A program made the translations under genes and the position numbers. The notes under the pieces were generated by a model. The model ran no database searches. It saw only the letters and a program-made list of their open reading frames with translations, and was not told the origin of the DNA. Positions 49,961-60,227 of a stretch of 64,000 bases of DNA are shown here, piece by piece. This stretch comes from Azorinus chamasolen (taxonomy: Eukaryota > Mollusca > Bivalvia > Cardiida > Solecurtidae), in contig OY755240.1 in the NCBI GenBank assembly GCA_963576725.1, positions 16,904,440 through 16,968,439 of the forward strand, written 5' to 3'. Positions within the stretch are counted from its first letter, which is position 1, and every line of letters starts with the position of its first letter.

Positions 49961-50417
49961 AACGATACTTTATATAGCATCACCAAGAAGCTCGCGTTGG
50001 TGTCGGTTTCCCTGGGCATAATTTCAAAGGTATTTGCAAGTCTGCGATATTATTTTGCGATAGAGGGCATCGATTCCATCTACACCAGGAGTGTCTTATT
50101 GATATCAAAATAGGCTCAATAATATAGGACGTTTCCTTGAAACTATTAATCAAAAGCTGACACATTCGGAGAGGTTGTAAATAAGAGCTTATTGAACATG
50201 GCTAGTGATATTTGCCGATGTCGCCCCAATCTTTCCATTGACGGATTGTGGTTGTCAGTTTCAATACACGGGCGTCTGACTTTTGCACAATGGTCTGTCA
50301 GAATATTATATGGCATACATCATATTAGCCCTTGTCGTGCCGATATATTAAAGTCTAAAGCACCCCTGACAGGTTACATTTAGCACTTGCATTCGATTCT
50401 TCTAAACATTTAGACTA
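49961..50417. other. Unassigned stretch
   Basis: ATTAATCAAAAGCTGACAC at about 50145 recurs, slightly changed, at about 51390; the shared family is unknown. No coding signal. Confidence 0.3.
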
Positions 50418-50515
50418 CTGACCGAATATCAAACAGCTTGGATCCGGCTGACTCGGCGTCTCATCCAGATCCAAGCCGTTTGCAAATGCGTGCCAGGTCG
50501 AGGATAGCGGGGGGG
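50418..50515. mobile_element. TTAA-E core plus poly-G
   Basis: CCGAATATCAAACAGCTTGGATCCGG...ACTCGGCGTCTCATCCAG, with part of the left arm missing, then a run of G at 50509. Confidence 0.5.
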
Positions 50516-51000
50516 GGGACAATTCATCTTTGAGTTGTATAGATTGGCAACACATATAAGAAATATAGAAGACATTTGATTTATGCAAATGTGAATGCTT
50601 GTGATAAAATCACAAAACAAGCATGAACCATAAATTGCACGTCAATACCAAGGGTACATGTAGCACAAAAAGAGAAAATGGATGTTCTCTTATTTCCATT
50701 GTGATCCTAGATACTGATGGCATGACATAGCCAGTCATGTTAGTTTTCTTATAAATACATTCACTCGTAAACCGATAAAAAGTAAAGACTTTAATGGATA
50801 CAATTGTACAAACGAGGACCGTTATTGATTGTGAACACTCATGGCAATTTGCTTCATTACTTTTTTCACTGCTGCATTTCCAGAGTGGAATATCCCATCA
50901 GCTTTGGACTATAGTATTCCATACGTTTGAAAGGCATAAACTTGCAAGAGAATTTTGGATGACAAACAGCGCAGACCTTGATCAGATACCTCAACATAGA

Positions 51001-51316
51001 CAGTTGAACTTCGATATCTCGAACTTGGATAACTCGAACTCAATAGAGCTCGAAGTAAAAGGTCAGTCCTTCCAAAACTTACACCACAGAATCTTTTTAA
51101 AATGTATCACTGCGCATATCTAGAAACACATGTGACAGCTTAATGCAGATTGAAAGTAATGCTGAAAGTTCCTACAGGATATCTAAGCATTACCTTAGAC
51201 CTACAATAAGCTGTGAACCGGAGAATGTCCAGATTAGAAATCAGATGACTCAAACTTCTGTTTTCTCAAAGTAATTTGTATGACCTCATGTTGTTCGAGA
51301 TATAGACGTTCAACTG
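51001..51316 (+). mobile_element. TA-5 MITE
   Basis: CAGTTGAACTTCGATATCTC to TTCGAGATATAGACGTTCAACTG. Hairpin GACAGCTTAATGCAGATTGAAAG...CTTAGACCTACAATAAGCTG. It sits in half of an N-type core (GACAAACAGCGCAGACC). Confidence 0.85.
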
Positions 51317-51735
51317 TACGTATTAATTTCCAAAATGGAAACACATTCCTTGCATCACAAATATCAATATATTGGATATCACTTTGACAATATTAATTAA
51401 AAGCTGACACGCTTATTGTTCATGTCTGGTGATTTGATCTCTCTTTCTCTATTTACATTTGCATTTAGACAGAACCATATTTCTCTGTACGGCAAACCAA
51501 AACGGTTGGATATGCCTGACTCCTCACATCTGATAATGATAGAAAATTCCATGATGACTGCGTTCTTGCATCATGCGCTCGTGCTAGTAGATAATAAATA
51601 TTGTTATAAATATCATTATAACTGGTTATATTACAACTTCCAAGTATCTTTCACTTTTGAAGGAATATGATTTTAGTTCTCAATATGAGAAAACGCATTT
51701 CCTGTTTTCTATGTGCAAATTTAACCATACACGTA
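51317..51735. other. Unassigned; 84-codon frame at 51416-51670
   Basis: No domain recognised in the frame; it overlaps a low-complexity AT-rich region. Confidence 0.25.
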
Positions 51736-51739
51736 CACC

Positions 51740-51850
51740 GTCTGCAACACTTTGAAGGCGGGGTACTAGTGTACGTTTGCAAACAGTGTAGATCCATATC
51801 AGAGGATTCCTAGAGGAACTCTCTGACGAGGATATTCATTATTTGTTATT
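51740..51850 (+). mobile_element. TTAA-N MITE, decayed ends
   Basis: ACTTTGAAGGCGGGGTACTAG, core GCAAACAGTGTAGATCCATA centred on GATTCCTAGAGGAACTC. Confidence 0.55.
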
Positions 51851-51881
51851 CAATATCGTATCGCTATTACATTGTACATTT

Positions 51882-52244
51882 TTTTACGCATTTATAAAGG
51901 AGACCCAGATCAGAAGGCTCCATTAACTCGTTCCCTTATGTAAGCGCATTTTGACGCACCTGCAAACAGAGTAGACCCAGATCAGACGGCTCCATTAACT
52001 CGTTCCCTTATGTAAGCGCATTTTGACGCACCTGCAAACAGAGTAGACCTAGACCAGACGGCTTCTATAGGAGCCGTCTGATCAGGATCTGCTCTGTTTG
52101 CTTATGTTGTAAGATAGATCTGATTCTACAGTTTCTGCCTGAGCCAAAATGCCATGTGTTCAAAAGCCATTATAAAAAATAATCTTATTAATATTTATTA
52201 CGTCATTAGTTCCTATTTGAATATTCAATCAGGGAAAGGGTTAA
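51882..52244 (+). mobile_element. TTAA-G element with a reiterated left half
   Basis: TTAACTCGTTCCCTTATGTAAG...CAGACGGCTCC occurs twice at a 62-bp period (51933, 51995), preceded by a third, partial left half ending CAGAAGGCTCC. Each restart follows the hairpin midpoint GGCTCC. Only the last copy continues into the full hairpin (TTCTATAGGAGCC) and ends AGGGAAAGGGTTAA. Confidence 0.85.
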
Positions 52245-52598
52245 ACAATAGTTGACCATTCCATTGTACAACTTCAGCATTCAAGTTGAGTATTATTTTA
52301 GTATATGGACGTTACATTGCTTTGATAGAACAAAGTGTTGAAGCTACGGCAGACCTTCCCAGCTGCGTTCATAACCCTTTATATGTTTAATAGTCCTGTA
52401 AGAAGTACAAACATCAGAAATATGAATTAGCAGATATTTTTACAATGGCAATTGAAACAACGGGAATCTTTAACCTCAGCAAAAATAAGTAAAATTAGTT
52501 ACATGTTTATTTTTATCATATCATAAACAAACAGATTAGACCCTGTAGCTACACTGTTTTAAGGGCATAAAAAGGCGCAAAAGGAACATGTATCTATA

Positions 52599-52826
52599 TC
52601 AACCCATTCTCTCATATAGACGACTTTTGACGACTCTGTAAAACTCACTTTGTGAAACCATTGTGATAAATAGAGCATTTGCTCCTATAGGAACAAATGC
52701 TCTATTTATCAGAATGGTTTCAAACTACAAAATACTAAAGTTTTCATTTTCTCTAGTTAATGCTCCTTTTCGGTAGATTTATTCAAAGAGGTTGTATCTA
52801 AAATAGCCTTTGAGGGAATGGGTTAA
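52599..52826 (+). mobile_element. TTAA-A MITE
   Basis: TCAACCCATTCTCTCATATAG to GAGGGAATGGGTTAA; centre GCTCCTATAGGAAC. A collapsed G/K core (AAACAGATTAGACCCTG) precedes it. Confidence 0.9.
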
Positions 52827-52879
52827 GTAACGGGTTTGTGTTAATCTTATTATGATGATATGTTATAAATATGGAAAAA

Positions 52880-53081
52880 TAGTCAAACAGGGAGAGCCAC
52901 ACACGAAATGACACCGCACCAAACACCATCTAACAAGAAACGGTAAAGCCACAAGACAAAACATAACAGGACGCATATCAAGACGAAACACATTAAACAT
53001 TAAGCATATTCAACAACAAAATTGACCGTAGGCTGAAAGCAGGGGTGCCGCCTTGGAACGGCCAGCAGCCAAAAAAAATCA
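52880..53081 (+). mobile_element. Possible retroelement 3' end with A-tail
   Basis: Higher-GC sequence with a terminal stem GGTGCCGCCTTGGAACGGCC followed by AGCAGCCAAAAAAAA. Resembles the 3' end of a LINE-like element; no reverse transcriptase is visible. Confidence 0.35.
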
Positions 53082-53164
53082 AGGTTTTATATGGTTATAT
53101 TGACTTATCTTTTATTATAGCAAGACACAGAGCCACGGATATATGAATGTATTTCAAGCACTGC

Positions 53165-53290
53165 AATTGCCATTTCTTCACCAAAACCCGATCTTGTGAT
53201 TCCTCTTTAGAATCGCCTCTTTGGGACGATTCTAAAGAGTGGTCATGGCATAGTGTTTGGTGGGGAAATGAAGGAGCTACCGTAAATGTT
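53165..53290. repeat. IR-D inverted repeat
   Basis: ATTTCTTCACCAAAACCCGATC...CTTTAGAATCGCC and GATTCTAAAGAGTGGTCATG...GTTTGGTGGGGAAAT. Confidence 0.8.
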
Positions 53291-53828
53291 TTTTATATAG
53301 ATGCCTTATAAGCCTGATAACGCTTCCTTTCTAAACACGATTAACGAGCCAGGTCAATTATGTCCGTAAGATATTTAAATTACTTACAGAAACGAACATG
53401 CAATCTGAACTCTCTCGCTCGTTGGAATATCGAAGCGACATCTGGCGTCACAGAGAGAGGGGGTTTCGAAAACAAATAAATATGAAGAGGAAATTCATCT
53501 TAACTTTCGACAGCCCAAAGACGGCATTTTATCAAGATATTAATTCAAAATGGAAGTCTAAACTTTAAAGGGCATGCATTTGCACAACTGTTCGTGCATT
53601 TATGGGGATATGCATTTGCACCAATGTTCCTGCATTCATAGGCGTCCACATATCGTGACGATATGAAGTAACATTTTATAGACAAGTGGTTTAATATTCA
53701 AGGCCATTTTCAAAGACAACAATTTAAGTGCAGTTTCTTCAATTTGTCTAGACTCGATATCTTTTTTACGAGTGTAAGTTTATATTTAAATTCCTGGGAA
53801 TAAGACAGTTTAACGTTAAACTAAGCAT
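53291..53828. other. Unassigned; small duplication at 53575-53645
   Basis: ATGCATTTGCACAACTGTTCGTGC and ATGCATTTGCACCAATGTTCCTGC lie about 40 bp apart. Nothing else is recognised. Confidence 0.45.
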
Positions 53829-54068
53829 TTAACCCTTTCACCGCCGATGTCGCATAAATGCACCACGACATATGGTGCAGTCCCAGATCAGACGCCACCT
53901 TATCAAGGCGGCGTCTGATCAAGGACTTCACTTTTTGTCTCAATCTCTATATACGTGCTTTATTCCTTTGAAATTTGCATTTATTTATCTCACTTCCTTA
54001 TTTTACCGAATGATTTAACAAACTTGGATTGCAGACGACAATTAGAAATTTGGCGCCGAAAGAGTTAA
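53829..54068 (+). mobile_element. TTAA-I MITE, well preserved
   Basis: TTAACCCTTTCACCGCCGATG to TTGGCGCCGAAAGAGTTAA. Perfect-looking centre GACGCCACCTTATCAAGGCG. Confidence 0.94.
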
Positions 54069-54205
54069 AAGCATTTGTCAACAGAGTAGATCTAGATCAG
54101 ACGATTTTGTTTGTTAATGAAATAATACGGTTTCTAAACCTTCCATCTAATTACTATCCATGATGTCATGGTATCTTACATGAGTACTCACGGAGTTCAT
54201 GATAA
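54065..54205 (+). mobile_element. TTAA-G fragment
   Basis: AAGCATTTGTCAACAGAGTAGATC, collapsed core, then ATCCATGATGTCATGGTATCTTACATGAG. Shares the TTAA with the I element. Confidence 0.5.
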
Positions 54206-54627
54206 AATAAAATAGCACCTACACTACCCACCAAAGAAAATATTCGCTTTTATGTATTTCTTTGTCACGAAAATGTAAACATTACATTTGCTAGAGCAAC
54301 TAAAGTGTTATAGCAAACAGCGATTGAGGAGGTAATAAGAAAACTAACGGAAATGTGTTGTACTTTCTGTAAGGGTAAAGCGTGGCTTTTGTGTACGCGA
54401 TCTATTATTATTCCATACATTCAAATAATTGGTTATATGTATATTTGGCATTTTTAATTTGGTTATAATTACGTTAAGTTATTTGTCTCTGATAATATAA
54501 TAATATTTGCCTTCTTATACAAGGACATATATAGATATACCGTTCACATGCTGAATGCACGTAAAAGAATAAAGGCAGAGTGCGTTCAGTGGGTAGCGAT
54601 TCAATGTATTTGCTTAATGATGTTACA
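54206..54627. other. No supported feature
   Basis: AT-rich; open frames lack recognisable domains. Confidence 0.3.
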
Positions 54628-54855
54628 TTAACCCATTTGCTCCCAGTGGATTCTTCCATGATTATAATTATATTGGATTAGTCCATTCTTCATCTAAGGG
54701 GTGCCGGGCCTAAAATTTCAATTTCGTTTTATATTGAAATTCCTATTAGCAAACAGTGTAGACTCTGATCAGACGCCACATTATGCGGCGTCTGATCAGA
54801 GTCTACACTGTTTGCCTATGTCCCATATATAGGATTGTGGGAGCAAATGAGTTAA
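54628..54855 (+). mobile_element. TTAA-F MITE, reference copy
   Basis: TTAACCCATTTGCTCCCAGTG to GGGAGCAAATGAGTTAA; core GCAAACAGTGTAGACTCTGA centred on GCCACATTATGCGGC. Confidence 0.95.
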
Positions 54856-54856
54856 A

Positions 54857-54925
54857 AACAGTACCGAACCTGATCAAGGGGCTCCTATAGGAGTCTTTTG
54901 GTCTGAGTATACATTGTTTGAAGAT
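54857..54925. mobile_element. Core with GGGGCTCCTATAGGAGTC centre
   Basis: AACAGTACCGAACCTGATCAAG...TTGGTCTGAGTATACATTG. Adjacent to the F element's TTAA; its own ends are missing. Confidence 0.45.
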
Positions 54926-55319
54926 GTCAGTGTATTCTTTTAAAACATTCAAAGGACAATGTATAGACTGAAAAAAAGGAATATGGAGTGTAGTGTTTCT
55001 TGAGCACTTTATATACATAATATGCAGAGAACATAAAATTATTTTCTGTACGCAATGCATAATGCGCACGTCAATATCTCAAAATGAATAATACTATTTC
55101 AAACATTCAAATAATTGTTAATATGTACATTGTATATTTTGGCATTTTAATTTTATCAAGTTTAAATGCTTAGGAGAGATCATTGCACAGAGTTCGGTCG
55201 AGAAATGATCATTTTAGCAATTGAATTACGCCTCTTAATAGATGGATTTGCTGTATGGCCAAGTTATAGAAACAAACAATTCGTGCATCGATTAGTCGAT
55301 ATTTTGAAGTTTACATGTA

Positions 55320-55681
55320 CAGTGCTCCCTCCCTACAACGGCCCTCTCAATAACGATTCCCTCCTTACAACAACGCATGTCACTGTTTCCGAAACAACAA
55401 GGCTCCAGACACAACTTTTTTCATTCGTATTTTCTTTATACCTCCATCAAACCCTATGTTTTGACCACTCTTTAGAATCGTCACTTTGTGACGATTCTAA
55501 AGAGTGGTCACAACATATGGTTTGATTGAGGCATAACGGTTTTAGTTCTCGAAATATACCTTATCTGGGTATCTGCAAACAAGCTAATTATGTTTGATTT
55601 TCCCTCCCTATAACAACTCCCTCTGAACAACACATACAATCTTCGTATCCCAAAGGGTGTCGTTGAAGAGAGGGAGCACTG
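55320..55681 (+). mobile_element. TA-7 MITE with IR-D-type hairpin, copy 2
   Basis: TA-flanked: CAGTGCTCCCTCCCTACAAC to GAAGAGAGGGAGCACTG. The TIR change (T to C) relative to copy 1 is mirrored at both ends. Hairpin centre GTCACTTTGTGAC. Confidence 0.94.
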
Positions 55682-55684
55682 TAA

Positions 55685-55799
55685 CTATTTACCTCATGAA
55701 TATTTATATGAGAAATAATGACGTCATGAATATCAATTAAATGGCATTTAATCGTAACATACTAATATATAAATTTTAGGACATTGAAGAAGCTATATA
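55685..55799 (-). mobile_element. TTAA-G left part
   Basis: ATTTACCTCATGAATATTTATATGAG then AATAATGACGTCATGAATATC. Cut off at the following TA-1 element. Confidence 0.55.
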
Positions 55800-56002
55800 C
55801 AGTATAACCTCTCTATAACGGTCACTTATTTGTGTTAACTAGTTGGTATTCATGGCAGGTGGCTGCTTAAAGCAAGGTGAAAGTAAAACAGAACGCTCCT
55901 ATAGGAGCGTTCTGTTTTACTTTCACCTTGCTTTAAACAGCCACCTGCTTTAACACAAAATACTTGATGTAATTTAGTGGCCGTTATAGAGAGGTTTTAC
56001 TG
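55800..56002 (+). mobile_element. TA-1 MITE, well preserved
   Basis: CAGTATAACCTCTCTATAACG to AGAGAGGTTTTACTG; near-perfect hairpin, centre ACGCTCCTATAGGAGCGT. Confidence 0.94.
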
Positions 56003-56027
56003 TAATTAAGGTTTTGTAAATATATTG

Positions 56028-56115
56028 ATCGAGTGTCAAATAGCTTAGATCATGATCATAGTTACCCGGCGTCTCATCTGGATCCAAGCTGTTTGTAAAT
56101 ACGAGTCAAGCCGCA
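56028..56115. mobile_element. TTAA-E core
   Basis: GAGTGTCAAATAGCTTAGATC...CCCGGCGTCTCATCTGGATC; no ends. Confidence 0.45.
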
Positions 56116-56230
56116 GATATCAAGATAAGGATAAACACGTGGTAGCAATATATTGTTTGATGGTTATATTATTTTGTACGCCCGCTTGTTTAATGTCCTG
56201 TCTTCAGTACAACTTCATTTGTTCAACAAA

Positions 56231-56320
56231 TTAACCCATTCCCTCATATTGCACATTATACAACAGGGCATGGGTAAAGAAGGAGAAATGTATTTTAAAA
56301 TTCAGTAAGAGAAGGGTTAA
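56231..56320 (+). mobile_element. Chimeric MITE: A-type left end, J-type right end
   Basis: TTAACCCATTCCCTCATATTG (TTAA-A) runs into CATTATACAACAGGGCATGG...CAGTAAGAGAAGGGTTAA (TTAA-J) after a few bases. TTAA is intact at both outer ends, and no hairpin is present. Confidence 0.85.
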
Positions 56321-56349
56321 AGTGCATGAACCGTGTATATAGGACCTTT

Positions 56350-56420
56350 ACAAACGGTGTAGACCCAGATCAAAGAGATCCAGGTGGGGTACCTTTATCA
56401 AAATCTGCATTATTTGCTAT
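56350..56420. mobile_element. N-type core, degenerate
   Basis: CAAACGGTGTAGACCCAGATC...TATCAAAATCTGCATTATTTGC. Confidence 0.4.
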
Positions 56421-56448
56421 AAAATATAATTTTCTTCAATGGTACTTT

Positions 56449-56682
56449 CTAATCCTTTACTCCGTGAATATTTATGTAAGAAATAATCACATCATGAATA
56501 TGTATTGGCTGAATATTTATAAAATAAATTCTGCTCAGACAAAAACTATAGAATAAGATCTGTATCATGTCAGAAGCAAACAGAGCAGACCCTGGTCAGA
56601 CGGCTCCTAAAGGGGCCGTCTGATCAAGGTCTACTCTGTTTCCAGAGGCGTAGAAAAGCGTATTTATGGAGTAAACAGTTAA
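56449..56682 (-). mobile_element. TTAA-G MITE
   Basis: CTAATCCTTTACTCCGTGAAT to TTATGGAGTAAACAGTTAA. Core AGCAAACAGAGCAGACCCTGG centred on GGCTCCTAAAGGGGCC. Confidence 0.88.
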
Positions 56683-57190
56683 ACAATAATGTATCTAATA
56701 GAAACATTCAGAAGATGTAGGGGTGTAATTTTAATAACCCAGCAAGGTTAAGCACTTATTTCGCAGTATAGAACGTAATTCGGCATTTTCGTGTGTATTG
56801 ACCTTAACCTGCATAGAAATCGCTAACTTCCTAAACATAATGCCTGTCTAAATCTCCGAAGAGATTTTTTTTTTTTTGCCATGATACGACCTGGGTGTTA
56901 AACAGTTTTGATCCTGGTGGTATACCGCGTCCCTGAGATTTTCATCTGGATCTACACTGGTTTCAGATGATATCATCGATTCGCTAACAACTGGTTAAAC
57001 GATATAAACTTTGCGTGATTATATGTGATTCCATCATGAATTCTAAGTGCGGTATGACCTGCTTCTCGAAATATAGTATAATATAGTCAGTTTTTATTGG
57101 CCTAATTAATGATCAAGGGCTTTTTAAGATTGAACCTTTTTGTCGGTTTTGCATAACGTGCAGCGCAATAAAGACTATCGCCTAACTCTT
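56683..57190. other. Unassigned; E-like core at 56886-56960
   Basis: GTTAAACAGTTTTGATCCTGG...TTTTCATCTGGATC is a relic E hairpin. The rest has no recognised features. Confidence 0.35.
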
Positions 57191-57440
57191 TTAACCCTTC
57201 TCTTGCTGGATTTTAAAATACATTTCTCCTTCTTTACCCATGTCCTGTTGTATAAATACATATATCATCACTGTGTACAAGTATTTCGCTGTGCAATCAC
57301 TGCTGTGGAGTGCACTGGTTGCACAGTCAACTTGTAAATAGTGCAGACCCTGATGAGACAGCTCCTGCAGGAGCTGTCTCATCTGGGTCTTCACTATTTA
57401 CAGGTACGTATATTGACGTGAATAGCAAGCGAATGGTTAA
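57191..57440 (+). mobile_element. TTAA-J MITE, 67-codon frame
   Basis: TTAACCCTTCTCTTGCTGGAT to AGCAAGCGAATGGTTAA; frame open on the minus strand (57191-57394). Confidence 0.95.
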
Positions 57441-57462
57441 TGCGGACAACGAGTGTAGCGGC

Positions 57463-57560
57463 GTTAACAAACAGTGACGACCACGATCAGAGGTCTCTTT
57501 TAGGATCCCCCTGATCGTGGTTGTCACTATTTGTCATTCACAATCCTCAAGCAAGGCCAA
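57463..57560. mobile_element. N-type hairpin element
   Basis: GTTAACAAACAGTGACGACCACGATCAGAGG and CCCTGATCGTGGTTGTCACTATTTG form a long hairpin; the right flank GTCATTCACAATCCTC recurs in N copies. Confidence 0.65.
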
Positions 57561-57987
57561 ACCTCTCATACCGGAGGGCGCTATAGTAAAACACATATGG
57601 GTGAGACCTCTTTGAACAGTCGGCATTAAAAAGCTTTATTGCTAGGAATAAATTTGATTGTACAATAGGTCATCGAATAATTATATATTAAGGCTATGGT
57701 AATGTGTATATTGTAACGCTCTTCTTATAAGTGGTGCGCAAAGTTTAAATGCCAATAATCTTATTTGTTATAAATTATATCGCTGCCACGTACTGTCGTT
57801 TGTAAAATTTAATGGAATTGAATTGTAAAAGATGTTTTCTGCTTTAGTTATCATACTTATACTTTTACACAAAGCCTTTTTCTAAACCATAATGAAGATA
57901 ATATTTCAAAAAGAGAATTAAGATAATAAAGAAATACTTAAATAGCTCCTATCTAATATTTCGACCCCTACGGGTATTTATCAAATA

Positions 57988-58116
57988 TTATCATGTCAAA
58001 ATAAACGTCACAATTTTGGTACATGCATTCAATCATAAAATCAAAGAGAATATTCTCTTTGATTTTTATGATTGAATGCATGTACCAAACCTGTGACGTG
58101 TATTTTGACATGATAC
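57988..58116. repeat. Stand-alone 129-bp palindrome
   Basis: TATCATGTCAAAATAAACGTC at one end and GACGTGTATTTTGACATGATA at the other. The inner arms GGTACATGCATTCAATCAT and complement meet at AAAGAGAATATTCTCTTT. No second copy noticed. Confidence 0.9.
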
Positions 58117-58172
58117 TATGTGATAAAGGTCTGTAGTGGTAAAAACAGTAGTAGATGCGTGTTACCCGGCGT

Positions 58173-58398
58173 TTAACAAATTCCCTTCTAAACTATATAT
58201 ACACCGAAGCTCCTTGAATAACTCTACCGAAAATGAGCATTTACTAGAGAAACGGGAACTTTTAGAAATGTGGAGTTTTGAAACCATTGTGATAAATAGA
58301 GCATTTGTTCCTACGTAGCCATCACTCTATTTATCACAATGGTTTCAAAAAAGACATTTACAGAAGTGTCAAAAGGCGTCAGTAGTAGGGAATGGGCT
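58173..58398 (-). mobile_element. TTAA-A MITE, decayed
   Basis: TTAACAAATTCCCTTCTAAAC to AGTAGTAGGGAATGGGC. The centre is altered (GTTCCTACGTAGCC); GTGATAAATAGAGC and GCTCTATTTATCAC-like arms remain. Confidence 0.8.
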
Positions 58399-58454
58399 AC
58401 TTTGTATCCAAACTGTAGGCAAATATGACCGTAGAGTGAAGGGTATTGAAAGTG

Positions 58455-58683
58455 TTAACCCATTCCCTCATATTGACGACTTTTGGCGACTTTATAAAAG
58501 TCACTTTGTGAAACCATTGTGATAAATAGAGCATTTGCTACTCTAGGAACAAATGCTCTATTTATCACAATGGTTTCAAACTACACAACTCTAAAATTTT
58601 CCTTTTCTCTAGTTAATGCTCCTTTTCGGTAGATTTGTTCAAAGTGGTTGGATCTAAAAATAGCCTATGAGGTAATGGGTTGA
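58455..58683 (+). mobile_element. TTAA-A MITE
   Basis: TTAACCCATTCCCTCATATTG to GAGGTAATGGGTTGA; centre GCTACTCTAGGAAC. Confidence 0.93.
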
Positions 58684-58767
58684 TATCTATAAGAATCTAG
58701 ACTGTATTATTTGGTATGTGTCACAAACATAAAACCACAAGGGAAATCATAAAACTTTAGTACAGTA

Positions 58768-58968
58768 CAGCTGAACCTGTCCTAAGTGACCATTCATGAT
58801 TTGAACATAAAAGTGTCAAAAAACAGGTAGTTGCTTAATGCAGGGCACAAGTAATGCAGAAAGCTAGTATAGTAATTTTCTGCATTACCGTTACCTGCAT
58901 AAAGCTACCAACTGTCTTACAGACCCATAATGAGACCTCCATTCGATGGCTGCTTAAGGCTCCACCGT
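58768..58968 (+). mobile_element. TA-4 MITE
   Basis: CAGCTGAACCTGTCCTAAGTG to GCTGCTTAAGGCTCCACCG, TA on both sides. Core ACAGGTAGTTGCTTAATGCAGG. Confidence 0.82.
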
Positions 58969-59095
58969 ATAAACGTTTACTTGATAATCCTGTGTTTTAT
59001 ACGTCTTTGCATACAGTGCAGACCCAGATCAGACTATTGCTGTAGGCCTTCTGCAAACCCGTTAACACTTATAATTCGTACAAGCGTTTGAGAAA

Positions 59096-59170
59096 GTGTC
59101 GAGCAGGTGTCAAACAGCCTGGATCCTGATGAAACGCCGAGTTACTCGGCATCCACTGCAAATGCAAGTC
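59096..59170. mobile_element. TTAA-E core
   Basis: GTGTCAAACAGCCTGGATCCTGATGAAACGCCGAGTTACTCGGC; the right arm is shortened. Confidence 0.55.
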
Positions 59171-59193
59171 ATACCGCGCTTAGCGTGATAAGA

Positions 59194-59390
59194 GTCAACT
59201 CACATCTATGACTACCTATGCAAACAGTTTGGATACAGATGAGACGCCGACTAACTCGGCGTCTCATCAGGATCCAAACTGTTTGTTTCTGTGATTGTTT
59301 TTAAAAAAAAAAAAAAAAAAAAATTAAAAAAGGAAAATTGTAGCAGACGACAGAATTGCAGACGACAAAATTTGGCAGCGAAAGCGTTAT
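59194..59390 (+). mobile_element. TTAA-E MITE with poly-A tract
   Basis: Core GCAAACAGTTTGGATACAGATG...GGATCCAAACTGTTTG, perfect centre apart from one base; an A-run at about 59305-59323; right end GGCAGCGAAAGCGTTA. Confidence 0.82.
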
Positions 59391-59471
59391 AGGAGACGTC
59401 AATCAGGTAAAAAATATACAGAGAAGCAATGCCTTTAGTAACGTTGATTTAGGGTATGTTTTAGCTCTATG

Positions 59472-59686
59472 TTAACCCTTTCGCCGCCAATGCCGGATCT
59501 GTGATTACCTATGCAAACAATTTGGATCCAGATGAGACGCCGAGTAACTCGGCGTCTCATCAGCATCCAAACTGTTTGTTACTGTTACTATGTTTTTGAA
59601 ACAAAAATGAAGAAAATAAAAAAAATGAAAATTTGTAGCAGACGACAAAGTGAGCAGACGACAGAGTTTGGCAGCGAAAGGGTTAA
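59472..59686 (+). mobile_element. TTAA-E MITE, reference copy
   Basis: TTAACCCTTTCGCCGCCAATG to TTTGGCAGCGAAAGGGTTAA. Centre GATGAGACGCCGAGTAACTC. Near the right end GCAGACGAC occurs twice. Confidence 0.95.
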
Positions 59687-59929
59687 CGCGTTCACCGCCA
59701 ATGTCGCATACATGCACCACGGCAAATAGTAGCGTCCCAGATCAGACGCCGCCTTTTCAACGCGGCGTCTAAACAGGGACTTCACTTTTTGTCTCAATCT
59801 CTATTTCTATATATGTGCTTTATTCCTTCGAAATTTGCATTTATTTATCTCATTTCCTTATTTTACGGAACGATTTAACACATATTAGAATGTAGACGCC
59901 AATTAGAAATTTGGCACCGAAAGGGTTAA
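59683..59929 (+). mobile_element. TTAA-I MITE
   Basis: TTAACGCGTTCACCGCCAATG to TTGGCACCGAAAGGGTTAA; shares TTAA 59683-59686 with the E element. Confidence 0.94.
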
Positions 59930-60227
59930 CATAATCCAGTGTACTAGTAACACGGAATATTGGTATATGTGCCATGATAATATTGTAATTGAACCCAAAT
60001 GGGTTTTTTTGTATTCCAGCACGGCCTGTCTGTCTCATAATGTAAACAAAGAACAGGCTTAATTGTGATTAAAACAATACACTACTGCACAAACCACGTT
60101 CGATTTGGAAATTGGATAACCCGCATTTGTGTGTATGGAAACACGTGGTCAAAATAGTTTCATTCGTAAGCAATACGTACTATACAAAATAATATGTTGT
60201 GATTATTTGCTTAGTAATGTTTCAGAG

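Noticed and set aside
50794..51123. 109-codon plus-strand frame
   Set aside because: Its second half runs through the TA-5 terminus and arm; no domain recognised in the first half.
55166..55525. 119-codon frame, the longest listed in the window
   Set aside because: Most of it is the TA-7 element and its IR-D hairpin.
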